A DNA stretch of 64,000 nucleotides from Lysobacterales bacterium (GCA_019510125.1 JAEKKX010000003.1:1-64000), one strand, 5' to 3'. Numbered from the stretch's first letter, positions 37,086-45,279 are shown. Notes: generated from the letters alone by a model not told the origin. Made by a program: numbers and translations.

Positions 37086-38987
37086 ATGCGCTACGAGGAC
37101 GAACATCGCCGATCGGTCGAAGAGCCGGAGGCGTTCTGGGCCGAGCAGGCGAAGGCCATCCACTGGCACGTGCCGCCGCACACGATCCTGCAGTACGACG
37201 AGCCGCCGTTCCGCAAATGGTTCGTCGGCGGCGAGACCAACCTCTGCTACAACGCCGTCGACCGGCACCTGGAAGCGCGCGGCGACCAGCTCGCGCTCGT
37301 CGCGATCTCCACCGAGACCAACGTCACCCGCGAGATCACCTACCGCGAACTGCATCGCGAGGTGAACGCCTTCGCCGCCGTGCTGCGCCGGCTCGATGTC
37401 GGTCGCGGCGATCGCGTCGTCATCTACATGCCGAACATGGCCGAGGCGGTGTTCGCGATGCTCGCCTGCGCGCGCATCGGCGCGATCCACTCGGTGGTGT
37501 TCGGCGGCTTCGCCGCGCACAACCTCGCGCTGCGCATCGACGACGCCCGGCCGAAGCTGCTGATCGCCGCCGACGCCGGCATCCGCGGCGGCAAGGTCAT
37601 CCCGTACAAGCCGCTGGTCGACGCCGCCTGCGCCGAAGCGGAATTCGCGCCGCCGAAGGTGCTGATCGTCTCGCGCGGACTCGACCCGGCCGAACCGAAG
37701 GCCGCCGGTCGCGACGAGGACTACGCCGCGCTGCGCGCGGACGTCGGCGATGCGCAGGTCCCGGTCGAATGGCTGGAGTCGAACGAACCCAGCTATCTGC
37801 TCTACACCTCCGGCACCACCGGCAAGCCCAAGGGCGTGCAGCGCGACGTCGGCGGCCACGCGGTGGCGATGGCGCTGTCGATGCGCACCGTCTACGACGT
37901 CGGCCCGGGGCAGGCGATGTTCTCCACCTCCGACGTGGGCTGGGCCGTCGGCCATTCCTACAACGTCTACGGTCCGCTGATCGTCGGCGCGACCTCGCTG
38001 CTGTACGAAGGCCTGCCGGTGCATCCAGACCCGGGGGTCTGGTGGGCGCTGTGCGAGAAGTACCGCGTGCGCACGATGTTCTCCTCGCCGACCGCCGCGC
38101 GCGTGCTCAAGAAGCACGACGTCGACCATATCCGCCGCCACGACCTGTCGTCGCTGCAGTACCTGTTCCTCGCCGGCGAACCGCTGGACGAGCCCACCGC
38201 GCAGTGGATCACCGACGCGCTCGGCAAGCCGGTCATCGACAACTACTGGCAGACCGAGACCGGCTGGCCGGTGCTGTGCCTGCTGCCCGGCCTCGACATG
38301 AAGCCGGTGAAGTTCGGCTCGCCCGGATTCCCCAACCTCGGCTACCGCACGAAGATCATCCACGAATCCACCGGCGAGGAAGTCGGCCCGGGCGAGAAGG
38401 GCGTGCTGGTGCTGCAACCGCCGCTGCCGCCGGGCTGCATGAGCACCCTGTGGCACGACGACGCGCGCTTCCTGCGCAGCTACTTCGGCCACTTCAAGGA
38501 ACTGCTGTACAGCTCGCTCGACTGGGCGATCCGCGACGCCGACGGCTACACCTTCATCCTCGGCCGCACCGACGACGTCATCAACGTCGCCGGCCATCGC
38601 CTGGGCACGCGCGAGATCGAGGAGGCCGTGTCGAGCTGCCCCGCCGTCGCCGAAGCCGCGGTCGTCGGCGTCGCCGATGAACTCAAAGGGCAAGTGCCGG
38701 TCGTCTTCGCCACCCTGCGCCAGGCCACCACCGAACCCGACGCCCGCGTCGCCGCCGCCGACGGCATGCGCAAACAGGTCGAACACAGCCTTGGCGCTGT
38801 CGCCCGTCCGGCCCGCATCTACGTCGTCGGCGCGTTGCCCAAGACCCGCTCCGGCAAACTCCTGCGCCGCTCCCTGCTCGCCCTCGCGCAGGGCGGCGAC
38901 CCCGGCGACCTGTCCACGCTGGATGATCCGAATGCGCTGGAAGAAGTGAAGCGTGCGCTGGCGCGCGGGCCGGAGTTCGGGGGGTGA
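37086..38987 (+). CDS. prpE: Propionate--CoA ligase (propionyl-CoA synthetase)
   Basis: 633-residue acyl-CoA synthetase of the acetyl/propionyl-CoA family. The adenylation motifs are YTSGTTGKPKGVQRD (A3), DNYWQTETGWP (A5), GRTDDVINVAGHRLGTREIEEAV (A8) and LPKTRSGKLLRR with the catalytic lysine (A10). The short N-terminus (MRYEDEHRRSVEEPEAFWAEQAKAIHWH) is typical of PrpE rather than Acs. It activates propionate for the methylcitrate cycle; prpB and prpC lie 3 kb downstream. The start at 37086 follows GGGAGGGG. Confidence 0.92.
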   Translation: MRYEDEHRRSVEEPEAFWAEQAKAIHWHVPPHTILQYDEPPFRKWFVGGETNLCYNAVDRHLEARGDQLALVAISTETNVTREITYRELHREVNAFAAVLRRLDVGRGDRVVIYMPNMAEAVFAMLACARIGAIHSVVFGGFAAHNLALRIDDARPKLLIAADAGIRGGKVIPYKPLVDAACAEAEFAPPKVLIVSRGLDPAEPKAAGRDEDYAALRADVGDAQVPVEWLESNEPSYLLYTSGTTGKPKGVQRDVGGHAVAMALSMRTVYDVGPGQAMFSTSDVGWAVGHSYNVYGPLIVGATSLLYEGLPVHPDPGVWWALCEKYRVRTMFSSPTAARVLKKHDVDHIRRHDLSSLQYLFLAGEPLDEPTAQWITDALGKPVIDNYWQTETGWPVLCLLPGLDMKPVKFGSPGFPNLGYRTKIIHESTGEEVGPGEKGVLVLQPPLPPGCMSTLWHDDARFLRSYFGHFKELLYSSLDWAIRDADGYTFILGRTDDVINVAGHRLGTREIEEAVSSCPAVAEAAVVGVADELKGQVPVVFATLRQATTEPDARVAAADGMRKQVEHSLGAVARPARIYVVGALPKTRSGKLLRRSLLALAQGGDPGDLSTLDDPNALEEVKRALARGPEFGG

Positions 38988-39011
38988 AGATTCGAGTGCC
39001 CGTGTTGCCTG

Positions 39012-39113
39012 AGTAGCCCGGGTAAGCGAAGCGCACCCGGGACACCGCGAGTGGCAGCTTCGGATTGAAGGCCGAGAACCCCGGGTGCGGCCTTCGGCCT
39101 TGCCCGGGCTACT
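39012..39113. repeat. Nested inverted-repeat element
   Basis: An 11-bp perfect outer inverted repeat (39012-39022 with 39103-39113, AGTAGCCCGGG) encloses an inner ACCCGGG/CCCGGGT pair (39035-39041 with 39080-39086). The whole is about 102 bp and resembles a doublet of REP units (BIME) or a tiny MITE. It sits 24 bases after prpE. Related AGCCCGGGTAAGCGAAGCGC-type repeats are scattered in other proteobacterial genomes. Confidence 0.65.
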
Positions 39114-39189
39114 TACTACTCGCTGCGCGAAATGATCGGAGAAATGCCACTCTCGGTGCTCACTTGTGCGGAATTTGACGCCGACGATT

Positions 39190-39207
39190 GGTGGGCTGAA
39201 GCCCACC
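39190..39207. repeat. GGTGGGCT palindrome, second copy
   Basis: GGTGGGCT (39190-39197) pairs with AGCCCACC (39200-39207). It differs from the copy at 34774 by a compensating base-pair change at the top of the stem, which argues for a selected hairpin. Confidence 0.45.
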
Positions 39208-39215
39208 TTGCGGGC

Positions 39216-39701
39216 CTAGTAGCCATCCGCTGTCAGCTTGAAGACCATGCCGCCGATATGGGGGTCTTCATTGAACTGTATGTCTATCAGCGCCCCCCTG
39301 TGATCGGAGCCGTAAGTGAAAGAGAAATCTCCGCTGTTGATGCGCAGCAACGGCTCGAACCTGGTCTTCCTCGAAAGACAGGAAATCGCGTCCTTGACAT
39401 CGATCCAGGTAAACTCGATAGAGCCATGCTTCGCCAAATATCTGCAAACCGCCTTGGCTGGATCGTAGCCATCATGTTCACACCGCATCGCGTAAAGCGC
39501 AGGCTTCTGATCATCTTTGAAATTCGAACCCCATGAGGTGCGAAACATGAAAGATCGCTTTTCATCGGGCTGAACCGACTCCACGAAGTCACGCAGTGCT
39601 CTGCAGAATTCCACGGGAGGTCTGGCGTGAACCGTCGGGATCGCGATGGACGCGACGAGAAGCAGAAGGCGTGATTGAGTGCGAATGCTCATTTGCCGCA
39701 T
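39216..39701 (-). CDS. Exported protein of unknown function, lower GC
   Basis: 161 residues; the N-terminus (MRQMSIRTQSRLLLLVASIAIPTVHA) reads as a signal peptide. An ATG at 39692 is an alternative start. The mature protein has four cysteines and segments such as SFMFRTSWGSNFKDDQKPALYAMRCEHDG and DISFTYGSD-like stretches, but no family I recognise. Two 60-base rows counted inside the gene (39361-39480) are 48 and 52 percent GC, well below the neighbours, which suggests recent acquisition. It lies between two intergenic repeat clusters. Confidence 0.6.
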   Translation of the reverse strand: MRQMSIRTQSRLLLLVASIAIPTVHARPPVEFCRALRDFVESVQPDEKRSFMFRTSWGSNFKDDQKPALYAMRCEHDGYDPAKAVCRYLAKHGSIEFTWIDVKDAISCLSRKTRFEPLLRINSGDFSFTYGSDHRGALIDIQFNEDPHIGGMVFKLTADGY

Positions 39702-39962
39702 GACTGCCAGTAGCCCCCAAGCTGGAGTATGCGTGCGAGCCTGCCACGCGCTTCCGAGACGGTCAATCGCAGAAAATCGAGGAAAAAAGCGGATTTCATC
39801 CTCTTCAAGGTGATTGCCATCGTGCGGGGTTCCGATGCGTGGAGGGGTGGCCTTTCGTCATCGACTCCTGTTGTGAAATGGCGAAAGGCAAAGAGCCGTC
39901 GCCCCGGCGAAGGCCGGGGTCCAGCTTCTGACTTTCCGCTGTCCTTGCAAGCATTCCTGGAT
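39702..39962. other. Lower-GC spacer containing a REP-like copy
   Basis: 261 bases without a convincing gene between the exported orphan and the GIY-YIG gene. It includes REP-like copy B at 39898 and the likely promoter region of the orphan gene. No other signal is clear. Confidence 0.4.
39898..39930 (+). repeat. REP-like palindromic repeat, copy B
   Basis: A CGTCGCCCCGGCG core followed by AAGGCCGGGGTCCAGCTT. It has the same orientation as copy A (188) and is inverted relative to copy C (40278). It lies 33 bases beyond the 3' end of the GIY-YIG gene. Confidence 0.7.
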
Positions 39963-40250
39963 TCAAACGATCGTAGGGTACAAATCCTTCCATTCCGGAT
40001 TCATCGTCTCGATCAATCGAATCTTCCATGCCCGTCGCCACTCCTTGATTGCCTTCTCCTGAGTGATCGCGGCGGGCATGTCACCGTGTTGTTCGTACCA
40101 GACGAGATCGTGCACGCGGTAGCGTCGGGTGAAGCCCTCGATGGCGCCGTTGCGGTGCTGCCAGACACGTTTGATGAGGTCGGAGGTGACGCCGACGTAG
40201 AGGGTGCCGTGGTAGTGGTTGGCGAGGAGGTAGACGCAGGGTTGCTTCAT
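39963..40250 (-). CDS. GIY-YIG family nuclease-like protein
   Basis: 95 residues, a single GIY-YIG domain. VYLL at 6-9 and YVG at 18-20 are the variant GIY...YIG strands, R28 (LIKRVWQH) is the conserved arginine, and E65 in [13 protein letters not shown] the metal-binding glutamate. These stand-alone proteins (YhbQ/UvrC-N type) are predicted DNA endonucleases. I start it at 40250 (MKQPCVYLL). It is bracketed by inverted REP-like copies B and C, with the CCAG ends of both pointing toward the gene, which resembles a REP-associated mobile module. Confidence 0.88.
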   Translation of the reverse strand: MKQPCVYLLANHYHGTLYVGVTSDLIKRVWQHRNGAIEGFTRRYRVHDLVWYEQHGDMPAAITQEKAIKEWRRAWKIRLIETMNPEWKDLYPTIV

Positions 40251-40277
40251 GCTTCCAAGCATGGAAGCAGAGCGCAC

Positions 40278-40309
40278 AAACTGGGTCCCGGCTTTCGCCG
40301 GGATGACGG
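40278..40309 (-). repeat. REP-like palindromic repeat, copy C
   Basis: Reads on the minus strand as GTCATCCCGGCGAAAGCCGG and then GACCCAG. It lies 28 bases upstream of the GIY-YIG start. It and copy D share about 70 bases of flanking similarity on the same side, with a 140-base period. Confidence 0.75.
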
Positions 40310-40417
40310 GTGGGGAAAGGTTGCGGTGGGGTGTCGGGGAATTCCCCGGGAGGCTTGGTGGTTTCGGTCCGGCGCTGGCGCGCGAATCTGTTGCATTCGA
40401 TGCATGGGCAGTGCGTA

Positions 40418-40450
40418 CAAGCTGGGTCCCGGCCTTCGCCGGGATGACGG
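40418..40450 (-). repeat. REP-like palindromic repeat, copy D
   Basis: Same family and orientation as copy C, 140 bases further on. The adjoining 40449-40460 reads GGGTGGGGGAAG, identical to the unit of the tandem repeat at 49241. Copies C and D with their flanks form a degenerate direct duplication (40271-40343 and 40411-40483). Confidence 0.75.
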
Positions 40451-40560
40451 GTGGGGGAAGGTCGCGCTGGTCGTCGGGGAAGTCGCTGGGTGATGTCAGG
40501 GAGGTCCCGGGGATTTCGGGAACGACAGCGCCGACGCTTGCGCGCGTGCGCGCCCCGAGG

Positions 40561-41775
40561 TCATTCGGTCGCCCCCGGCTCCACCCCCGTATACCGCGCC
40601 CGTGGCCGAATCAGCTTCCCCTCCGCCTGCTGCTCCAGCGCATGCGCGAGCCAGCCGGCGAGCCGTCCCGCGGCGAACAGTACCAGCGCCGGGGTCGCGG
40701 GCAGGGCGTTGGCGTGGCAGATGGCGGCGAGCAGGAAGTCGATGTTCGGATGCTGGCCGCTGACGTCTTCGGTGGCGGCGACGAGCGCGTCGAGTTCGCG
40801 CATCGCGGGCGCGCCCGCGTGCTGCGCGCGCAGGCGTGCGAGGAGTTCGGCGGCGCGGGGGTCGCCGTGGGGATACAGGGCGTGGCCGAAGCCAGGGAGG
40901 TCGTCGCCGCGTTGCAGCCGGGTTTCGATGAAGTCGCGCGGCGAGGCGGTGTCGCGGGCGTCCGCGATCAGCGCGTAGGCGCGGGCGGTCGCGCCGCCGT
41001 GGCGCGGGCCCGAGAGTGCGGCCAGGCCGGCGCAGACGGTCGCGTGCAGGTGCGCGCCGGTGGAGGCGACCACGCGCGCGGCGAAGGCGGAGACATTGAG
41101 TTCGTGGTCGGCGCACAGCACCAGCGCGGCGCGGACGAGATCGGCGAAACCGGCATCGCCGGGTTTCCACAGGTCGGCCAGCAGTCGATGCACCGGGCCG
41201 GCCGGCGGCGGGCGGCCGACCAGCAGTGCGGCGTTCTGGCGGAGCAGGGCGGCGGCGATCTCGTGGCGCGCGCGCGGCGTCGAATTCAGCGCGCCGCGGG
41301 CGCCGAGCGCCAGCAGCGGGATCGCGGCCATCGCGCGTTCCAGCGGCGGCAAGGCGTCGGCCCCGGCGATGGCGGCGACGTGCGCCGGCCACGCGCCGCC
41401 TTCCAGCGCGGCGAACGGGTCGTGGTCGCCGCAGTCCCAGAGCTGGCGGGCGGTGTCCTCCAGGGTCGCGCCGGCACGCACCATCGCGATGGCGGAGCGG
41501 CCGCGGTAGTACGGGCCGTCGGGGCGGATCAGCGAGATCCGCGTCTCCAGCACCGGCAGGCCGCGATCGAGGCTGTGCGCGGCGGCGGCGGCGGCGCTGC
41601 GGCCGACCTGCTTGCGCTGCGCCAGGCGCTCCACGTCCAGCCGCGGATACAGCCGCGTGCGGTGGTCGGGGCCGGGGCGCGATTCCAGCAGGCCGCGGCT
41701 GACGTAGGCGTACAGCGTGGCCTGGCTGATGCCGAGCAGCTTGCAGGTTTCGCGGGCGGTGAGCAGGTCGGCCAT
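40561..41775 (-). CDS. HTH-citrate synthase fusion, putative methylcitrate-locus regulator
   Basis: 404 residues. Residues 1-56 are a MerR/excisionase-like DNA-binding helix-turn-helix ([30 protein letters not shown], then [10 protein letters not shown]). Residues about 70-404 are a citrate synthase fold with the active-site residues kept: H224 in ADHELN, H259 in GPRHGGA, H298 in GFGHALY and D346 in NIDF. It is divergent from prpB-prpC, and clustered TTGAT/ATCAA half-sites lie 10-36 bases upstream of its start. No PrpR-type activator is in the window. I infer a regulator that senses a citrate-synthase ligand such as propionyl-CoA, oxaloacetate or 2-methylcitrate. It could instead be an enzyme with DNA-binding capacity. 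Domain calls are firm; function is inferred. Confidence 0.85.
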   Translation of the reverse strand: MADLLTARETCKLLGISQATLYAYVSRGLLESRPGPDHRTRLYPRLDVERLAQRKQVGRSAAAAAAHSLDRGLPVLETRISLIRPDGPYYRGRSAIAMVRAGATLEDTARQLWDCGDHDPFAALEGGAWPAHVAAIAGADALPPLERAMAAIPLLALGARGALNSTPRARHEIAAALLRQNAALLVGRPPPAGPVHRLLADLWKPGDAGFADLVRAALVLCADHELNVSAFAARVVASTGAHLHATVCAGLAALSGPRHGGATARAYALIADARDTASPRDFIETRLQRGDDLPGFGHALYPHGDPRAAELLARLRAQHAGAPAMRELDALVAATEDVSGQHPNIDFLLAAICHANALPATPALVLFAAGRLAGWLAHALEQQAEGKLIRPRARYTGVEPGATE

Positions 41776-41784
41776 GGCGACAGA

Positions 41785-41811
41785 TTGATTCACTCGATCA
41801 AGATTGATCAA
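41785..41811. promoter_or_regulatory. Candidate operator between the HTH-citrate synthase gene and prpB
   Basis: TTGAT (41785-41789) faces ATCAA (41797-41801) across 7 bases, and a compact TTGATCAA palindrome follows at 41804-41811. Four half-sites in 27 AT-rich bases, just upstream of the HTH gene and 112 bases before prpB, suggest binding of the fused HTH protein to control both directions. Confidence 0.65.
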
Positions 41812-41881
41812 CCCTCCGGATGGTGCCAGATTTGCGCCCCGACAGGCGTCGCCGGCGATTCCCGCGCGACGATGCCTGCGG

Positions 41882-41900
41882 CCCGGGGCGCCGCCCCGGG
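41882..41900 (+). promoter_or_regulatory. Hairpin just before the prpB ribosome-binding site
   Basis: CCCGGGGC (41882-41889) pairs with GCCCCGGG (41893-41900) around a 3-base loop, 12 bases before GAGGAG. It could modulate translation or stop short transcripts of prpB. Confidence 0.4.
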
Positions 41901-41922
41901 GCCGTCGACACGAGGAGTTCCG

Positions 41923-42807
41923 ATGAGCCATCCGTCCGCAGGGGCACGCTTCCGTGCCGCCCTCGCCGAAGAATCCCCGCTGCAGGTGATCGGCGCGATC
42001 AACGCCAACCACGCCCTGCTCGCCAAGCGCGCCGGTTACCGTGCGATCTACCTGTCGGGCGGCGGCGTCGCCGCCGGCTCGCTGGGGCTGCCGGACCTCG
42101 GCATCAACACGCTGGAGGACGTGCTGATCGACGTCCGCCGGATCACCGATGTCTGCGACCTGCCGCTGCTGGTCGACATCGACACCGGCTTCGGTCCCAG
42201 CGCGTTCAACATCGAGCGCACGGTGAAGTCGCTGATCAAGGCCGGCGCCGCCGCCTGCCACATCGAGGACCAGGTCGGCGCCAAGCGCTGCGGCCACCGT
42301 CCCGGCAAGGAAATCGTCACCACCGGCGAGATGGTCGATCGGGTGAAGGCCGCCGCCGACGCGAAGACCGATCCCGACTTCTTCCTGATCGCGCGCACCG
42401 ACGCCATCGCCGTCGACGGCGTGGACGCGGCGATCGAGCGCGCCATCGCCTGCGTCGAGGCCGGCGCCGACGGCATCTTCGCCGAGGCCGCGTACGATCT
42501 GCCGACCTACCGCCGCTTCGTGGATGCCGTGAAGGTGCCGGTGCTCGCCAACATCACCGAGTTCGGCAAGACCCCGCTGTTCACCCGCGACGAACTGGCC
42601 TCGGCCGGCGTCGCGATCCAGTTGTTCCCGCTGTCGGCGTTCCGCGCCATGAACAAGGCCGCGGAGAACGTCTACCAGGCGATCCGCCGCGACGGGCACC
42701 AGCAGGCCGTGGTCGACACGATGCAGACCCGCGAGGAACTCTACGACCGCATCGGCTACCACGCCTTCGAACAGAAGCTCGACGCGCTCTTCGCGCAGAA
42801 AAAGTGA
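41923..42807 (+). CDS. prpB: 2-methylisocitrate lyase
   Basis: 294 residues of the isocitrate lyase/PEP mutase superfamily. [26 protein letters not shown], the metal-binding DIDTGFG, and the lyase signature [12 protein letters not shown] (catalytic Cys) are diagnostic of PrpB. It splits 2-methylisocitrate to pyruvate and succinate. GAGGAG at 41912-41917 fixes the start at 41923. prpC follows after 14 bases. Regulation by the divergent HTH-citrate synthase protein is likely. Confidence 0.96.
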   Translation: MSHPSAGARFRAALAEESPLQVIGAINANHALLAKRAGYRAIYLSGGGVAAGSLGLPDLGINTLEDVLIDVRRITDVCDLPLLVDIDTGFGPSAFNIERTVKSLIKAGAAACHIEDQVGAKRCGHRPGKEIVTTGEMVDRVKAAADAKTDPDFFLIARTDAIAVDGVDAAIERAIACVEAGADGIFAEAAYDLPTYRRFVDAVKVPVLANITEFGKTPLFTRDELASAGVAIQLFPLSAFRAMNKAAENVYQAIRRDGHQQAVVDTMQTREELYDRIGYHAFEQKLDALFAQKK

Positions 42808-42821
42808 GAGGACCCCCCACC

Positions 42822-43976
42822 ATGAGCGATTCCCAGCAAGTGCTTCCGAAAGCCAAGAAGTCCGTCGCCCTCAGCGGCACCGCCGCGGGCAACACCGCGC
42901 TGTGCACCGTCGGCCGCAGCGGCAACGACCTGCACTACCGCGGCTACGACATCCACGACCTGGCGACGAAATCGACCTTCGAGGAAGTCGCGCACCTGCT
43001 GGTGCACGGCGCGCTGCCGACCGCCTCGCAGTTGAAGGCGTACAAGGCCAAGCTCAAGCGCCTGCGCGGGCTGCCGGCGATCGTCCAGGAAGCGCTGGAA
43101 CTGGTGCCGGCCAACGCCCACCCGATGGACGTGATGCGCACCGGCTGCTCGGTGCTGGGCACGGTGCTGCCCGAGCGCGAGACGCATCCGGAGAACGAGG
43201 CCCGCGACATCGCCGACCGCCTGATCGCGAGCTTCGGCTCGATGCTGCTGTACTGGTGGCACTTCACCCGCAACGGCCGGCGCATCGACTGCGAGACCGA
43301 CGACGATTCGGTCGCCGCGCACTTCCTGCACCTGCTCCATGGCGAGCCGCCGTCGAAGCTGCACGCGGACGCGCTCGACAAGTCGCTGATCCTCTACGCC
43401 GAGCACGAGTTCAACGCCTCGACGTTCACCGCGCGGGTCATCGCCGGCACCGGCAGCGACCTGTTCAGTTGCATCACCGGCGCGATCGGCGCGCTGCGCG
43501 GTCCCAAGCACGGCGGCGCGAACGAAGTGGCGATGGACATCATCAGCCGCTACGCCACCGCCGACGAGGCCGAGGCCGACATCCGCGCAAGGATGGAACG
43601 CAAGGAGATCATCATCGGCTTCGGCCACCCGGTGTACACCATCGGCGACCCACGCAATCCGATCATCAAGGAACTCTCGCGCGCGCTGTGCCGCGACGGC
43701 GGCAACAAGACGCTGTTCGACGTGTCCGAGCGCATCGAGACGCTGATGATGGACACCAAGAAGATGTTCCCGAACCTCGACTGGTACAGCGCCTCGGCCT
43801 ACCACATGATGGGCATCCCGACGCCGATGTTCACGCCGCTGTTCGTGATCGCGCGCACCACCGGCTGGAGCGCGCACGTGATCGAGCAGCGCGAGGACGG
43901 CAAGATCATCCGCCCGAGCGCGAATTACGTCGGTCCGGAAGATCGCGCCTACGTGGCGATCGACCAGCGCGGCTGA
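42822..43976 (+). CDS. prpC: 2-methylcitrate synthase
   Basis: 384 residues of the short citrate synthase type used as methylcitrate synthase. [33 protein letters not shown] is the PrpC-type start. Catalytic residues lie in GPKHGGANE (His), [14 protein letters not shown] (His; P in place of the Arg of true citrate synthase) and NLDWYSA (Asp). It condenses propionyl-CoA with oxaloacetate. A terminator follows 19 bases later; the acnD/prpF or prpD genes expected next are absent, so the dehydratase must be encoded elsewhere. Confidence 0.94.
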   Translation: MSDSQQVLPKAKKSVALSGTAAGNTALCTVGRSGNDLHYRGYDIHDLATKSTFEEVAHLLVHGALPTASQLKAYKAKLKRLRGLPAIVQEALELVPANAHPMDVMRTGCSVLGTVLPERETHPENEARDIADRLIASFGSMLLYWWHFTRNGRRIDCETDDDSVAAHFLHLLHGEPPSKLHADALDKSLILYAEHEFNASTFTARVIAGTGSDLFSCITGAIGALRGPKHGGANEVAMDIISRYATADEAEADIRARMERKEIIIGFGHPVYTIGDPRNPIIKELSRALCRDGGNKTLFDVSERIETLMMDTKKMFPNLDWYSASAYHMMGIPTPMFTPLFVIARTTGWSAHVIEQREDGKIIRPSANYVGPEDRAYVAIDQRG

Positions 43977-43995
43977 TCGTCGCCGTGCGGTCCCG

Positions 43996-44032
43996 GACGG
44001 GGCGCCCCTCGGGCGCCCCGTCGCGTTTGCGG
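43996..44032 (+). terminator. Terminator after prpC with a CGTTTGCGG tail
   Basis: A perfect 12-bp stem (43996-44007 with 44011-44022) has a CTC loop; CGTTTGCGG follows at 44024-44032. It ends the prpBC transcript. Confidence 0.85.
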
Positions 44033-44098
44033 GGCGGTTCCGCGCGCGATCCGTCTCGCTTACCCTAAACGGCGTTCTCCGTGGATCCCGCCCGACCG

Positions 44099-44575
44099 AT
44101 GGACATGTCCTGGCTCATTCCCGACGGCCAATGGGGCGTGCACGTGCTCGTCGCCGTCGCCGCGTTCTCGATCACCGGCCTGGTGGTCCTGATCCACTAC
44201 GAGGGCCTGCATGCGCTGGCCCGGCGCTATTCGGGACGCGCGCCCAGCCGCGACCGCCGGGTGATGCTGAAGATCATCTTCGCGCTGCTCGCGCTGCACA
44301 TCGTCGAGATCTGGTGCTACGGGCTGACCTTCTGGGCGCTGCTGCAGGTGCCGGACACCGGCTTCGTCCACGGCGAACACGCCGTCGACAACGTGTTCGA
44401 CACGATCTACCTCTCCGCCACCACCTACACCACGCTGGGCCTGGGCGACCTTGCGCCGGTCGGCGCGATCCGGCTGCTGTCGGGCATGGAATCGCTGACC
44501 GGCTTCCTGCTGGTGACGTGGTCGGCGTCGTTCACCTACCTGGAGATGTCGCGGTACTGGCGGCACGAGAACTGA
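44099..44575 (+). CDS. Two-pore-domain-like ion channel with atypical filter
   Basis: 158 residues with three hydrophobic segments (about 14-33, 57-81 and 126-147) and a pore loop of the Ion_trans_2 type before the last. The filter reads TTLGLGD (111-117) where K+ channels have TVGYGD or TVGFGD, so the aromatic residue is Leu. The helix-pore-helix layout still matches bacterial channel proteins. A GTG at 44081 would add six residues. It stands alone after prpC. Ion selectivity is uncertain. Confidence 0.75.
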   Translation: MDMSWLIPDGQWGVHVLVAVAAFSITGLVVLIHYEGLHALARRYSGRAPSRDRRVMLKIIFALLALHIVEIWCYGLTFWALLQVPDTGFVHGEHAVDNVFDTIYLSATTYTTLGLGDLAPVGAIRLLSGMESLTGFLLVTWSASFTYLEMSRYWRHEN

Positions 44576-44613
44576 CCGCGCCGGCGGCGAAGACGCGACA
44601 TCGGGATGCGCGC

Positions 44614-45174
44614 ATGACCGAACTCTACGTCAGCACCGATGTCGAGACCGATGGCCCGATCCCCGGGCCGCACTCGATGCTCAGCCTGGGCGCCGCCGCC
44701 TACACCGCCGACAAGCGCCTGGTCGCGACCTTCTCGGTCAATCTCGACACGCTGCCCGACGCCGCGCCCGACCCGCGCACCGCGGCGTGGTGGGCGACCC
44801 AGCCGGCGGCGTGGGCGGCCTGCCGGCGCGATCCCGAGCCGCCGCAGGTCGCGATGCCGCGCTACCGCGACTGGCTGAAGGCGCTGCCGGGCCGGCCGGT
44901 GTTCGTGGCGTATCCGGCGGGGTTCGACTTCACCTTCGTCTACTGGTACCTGATCCGCTTCGCCGGCGAGTGCCCGTTCGGCCATTCCGCGCTCGACATC
45001 AAGACGCTGGCGATGGCGGCGCTGGGCAGCGACTATCGCGACGCGGTGAAGCGCCGCATGCCGAAGCGCTGGTTCGACCCGATGCCGCACACCCACGTCG
45101 CGCTGGACGACGCGATCGAACAGGGCGCGATGTTCTGCAACCTGCTGCGCGACCTGCACGGCGATCGATCCTGA
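44614..45174 (+). CDS. DEDD-type 3'-5' exonuclease domain protein
   Basis: 186 residues. The acidic motif [21 protein letters not shown] (D9, E11) is exonuclease motif [18 protein letters not shown] is motif II, and [13 protein letters not shown] near residue 165 is motif III with its His and Asp. This is the DnaQ/RNase T-like fold, often annotated as exoribonuclease. It starts 38 bases after the ion channel on the same strand. A bidirectional hairpin follows. Substrate (RNA or DNA) is not evident. Confidence 0.85.
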   Translation: MTELYVSTDVETDGPIPGPHSMLSLGAAAYTADKRLVATFSVNLDTLPDAAPDPRTAAWWATQPAAWAACRRDPEPPQVAMPRYRDWLKALPGRPVFVAYPAGFDFTFVYWYLIRFAGECPFGHSALDIKTLAMAALGSDYRDAVKRRMPKRWFDPMPHTHVALDDAIEQGAMFCNLLRDLHGDRS

Positions 45175-45231
45175 TCGCGGACGCCCTGATCGCCGATGTC
45201 CTGAGCACGGATGCCCCGACCCCGGACGCGA

Positions 45232-45255
45232 CGAAGCCGCCCGGAGGCGGCTTCG
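45232..45255. terminator. Bidirectional terminator hairpin
   Basis: A perfect 10-bp stem pairs 45232-45241 with 45246-45255 around CGGA, between the converging exonuclease and GST genes. On the minus strand the loop reads TCCG, as at other terminators here. Confidence 0.7.
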
Positions 45256-45279
45256 GTGTGGGCATGCGGAGGCGGGACG

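Noticed and set aside
39132-39536. A plus-strand frame opposite the exported orphan
   Set aside because: It has no signal peptide or domain, and the minus-strand frame has a clear signal peptide and cysteine pattern.
40561-41775. The HTH-citrate synthase as simple gltA
   Set aside because: The N-terminal 56 residues form a clear DNA-binding HTH and the protein lacks the gltA N-terminal domain, so a housekeeping citrate synthase is unlikely.
41785-41811. TTGAT/ATCAA as an FNR/ANR box
   Set aside because: The half-site spacings are 7 and 0 rather than 4, so the oxygen-regulator consensus is not met.
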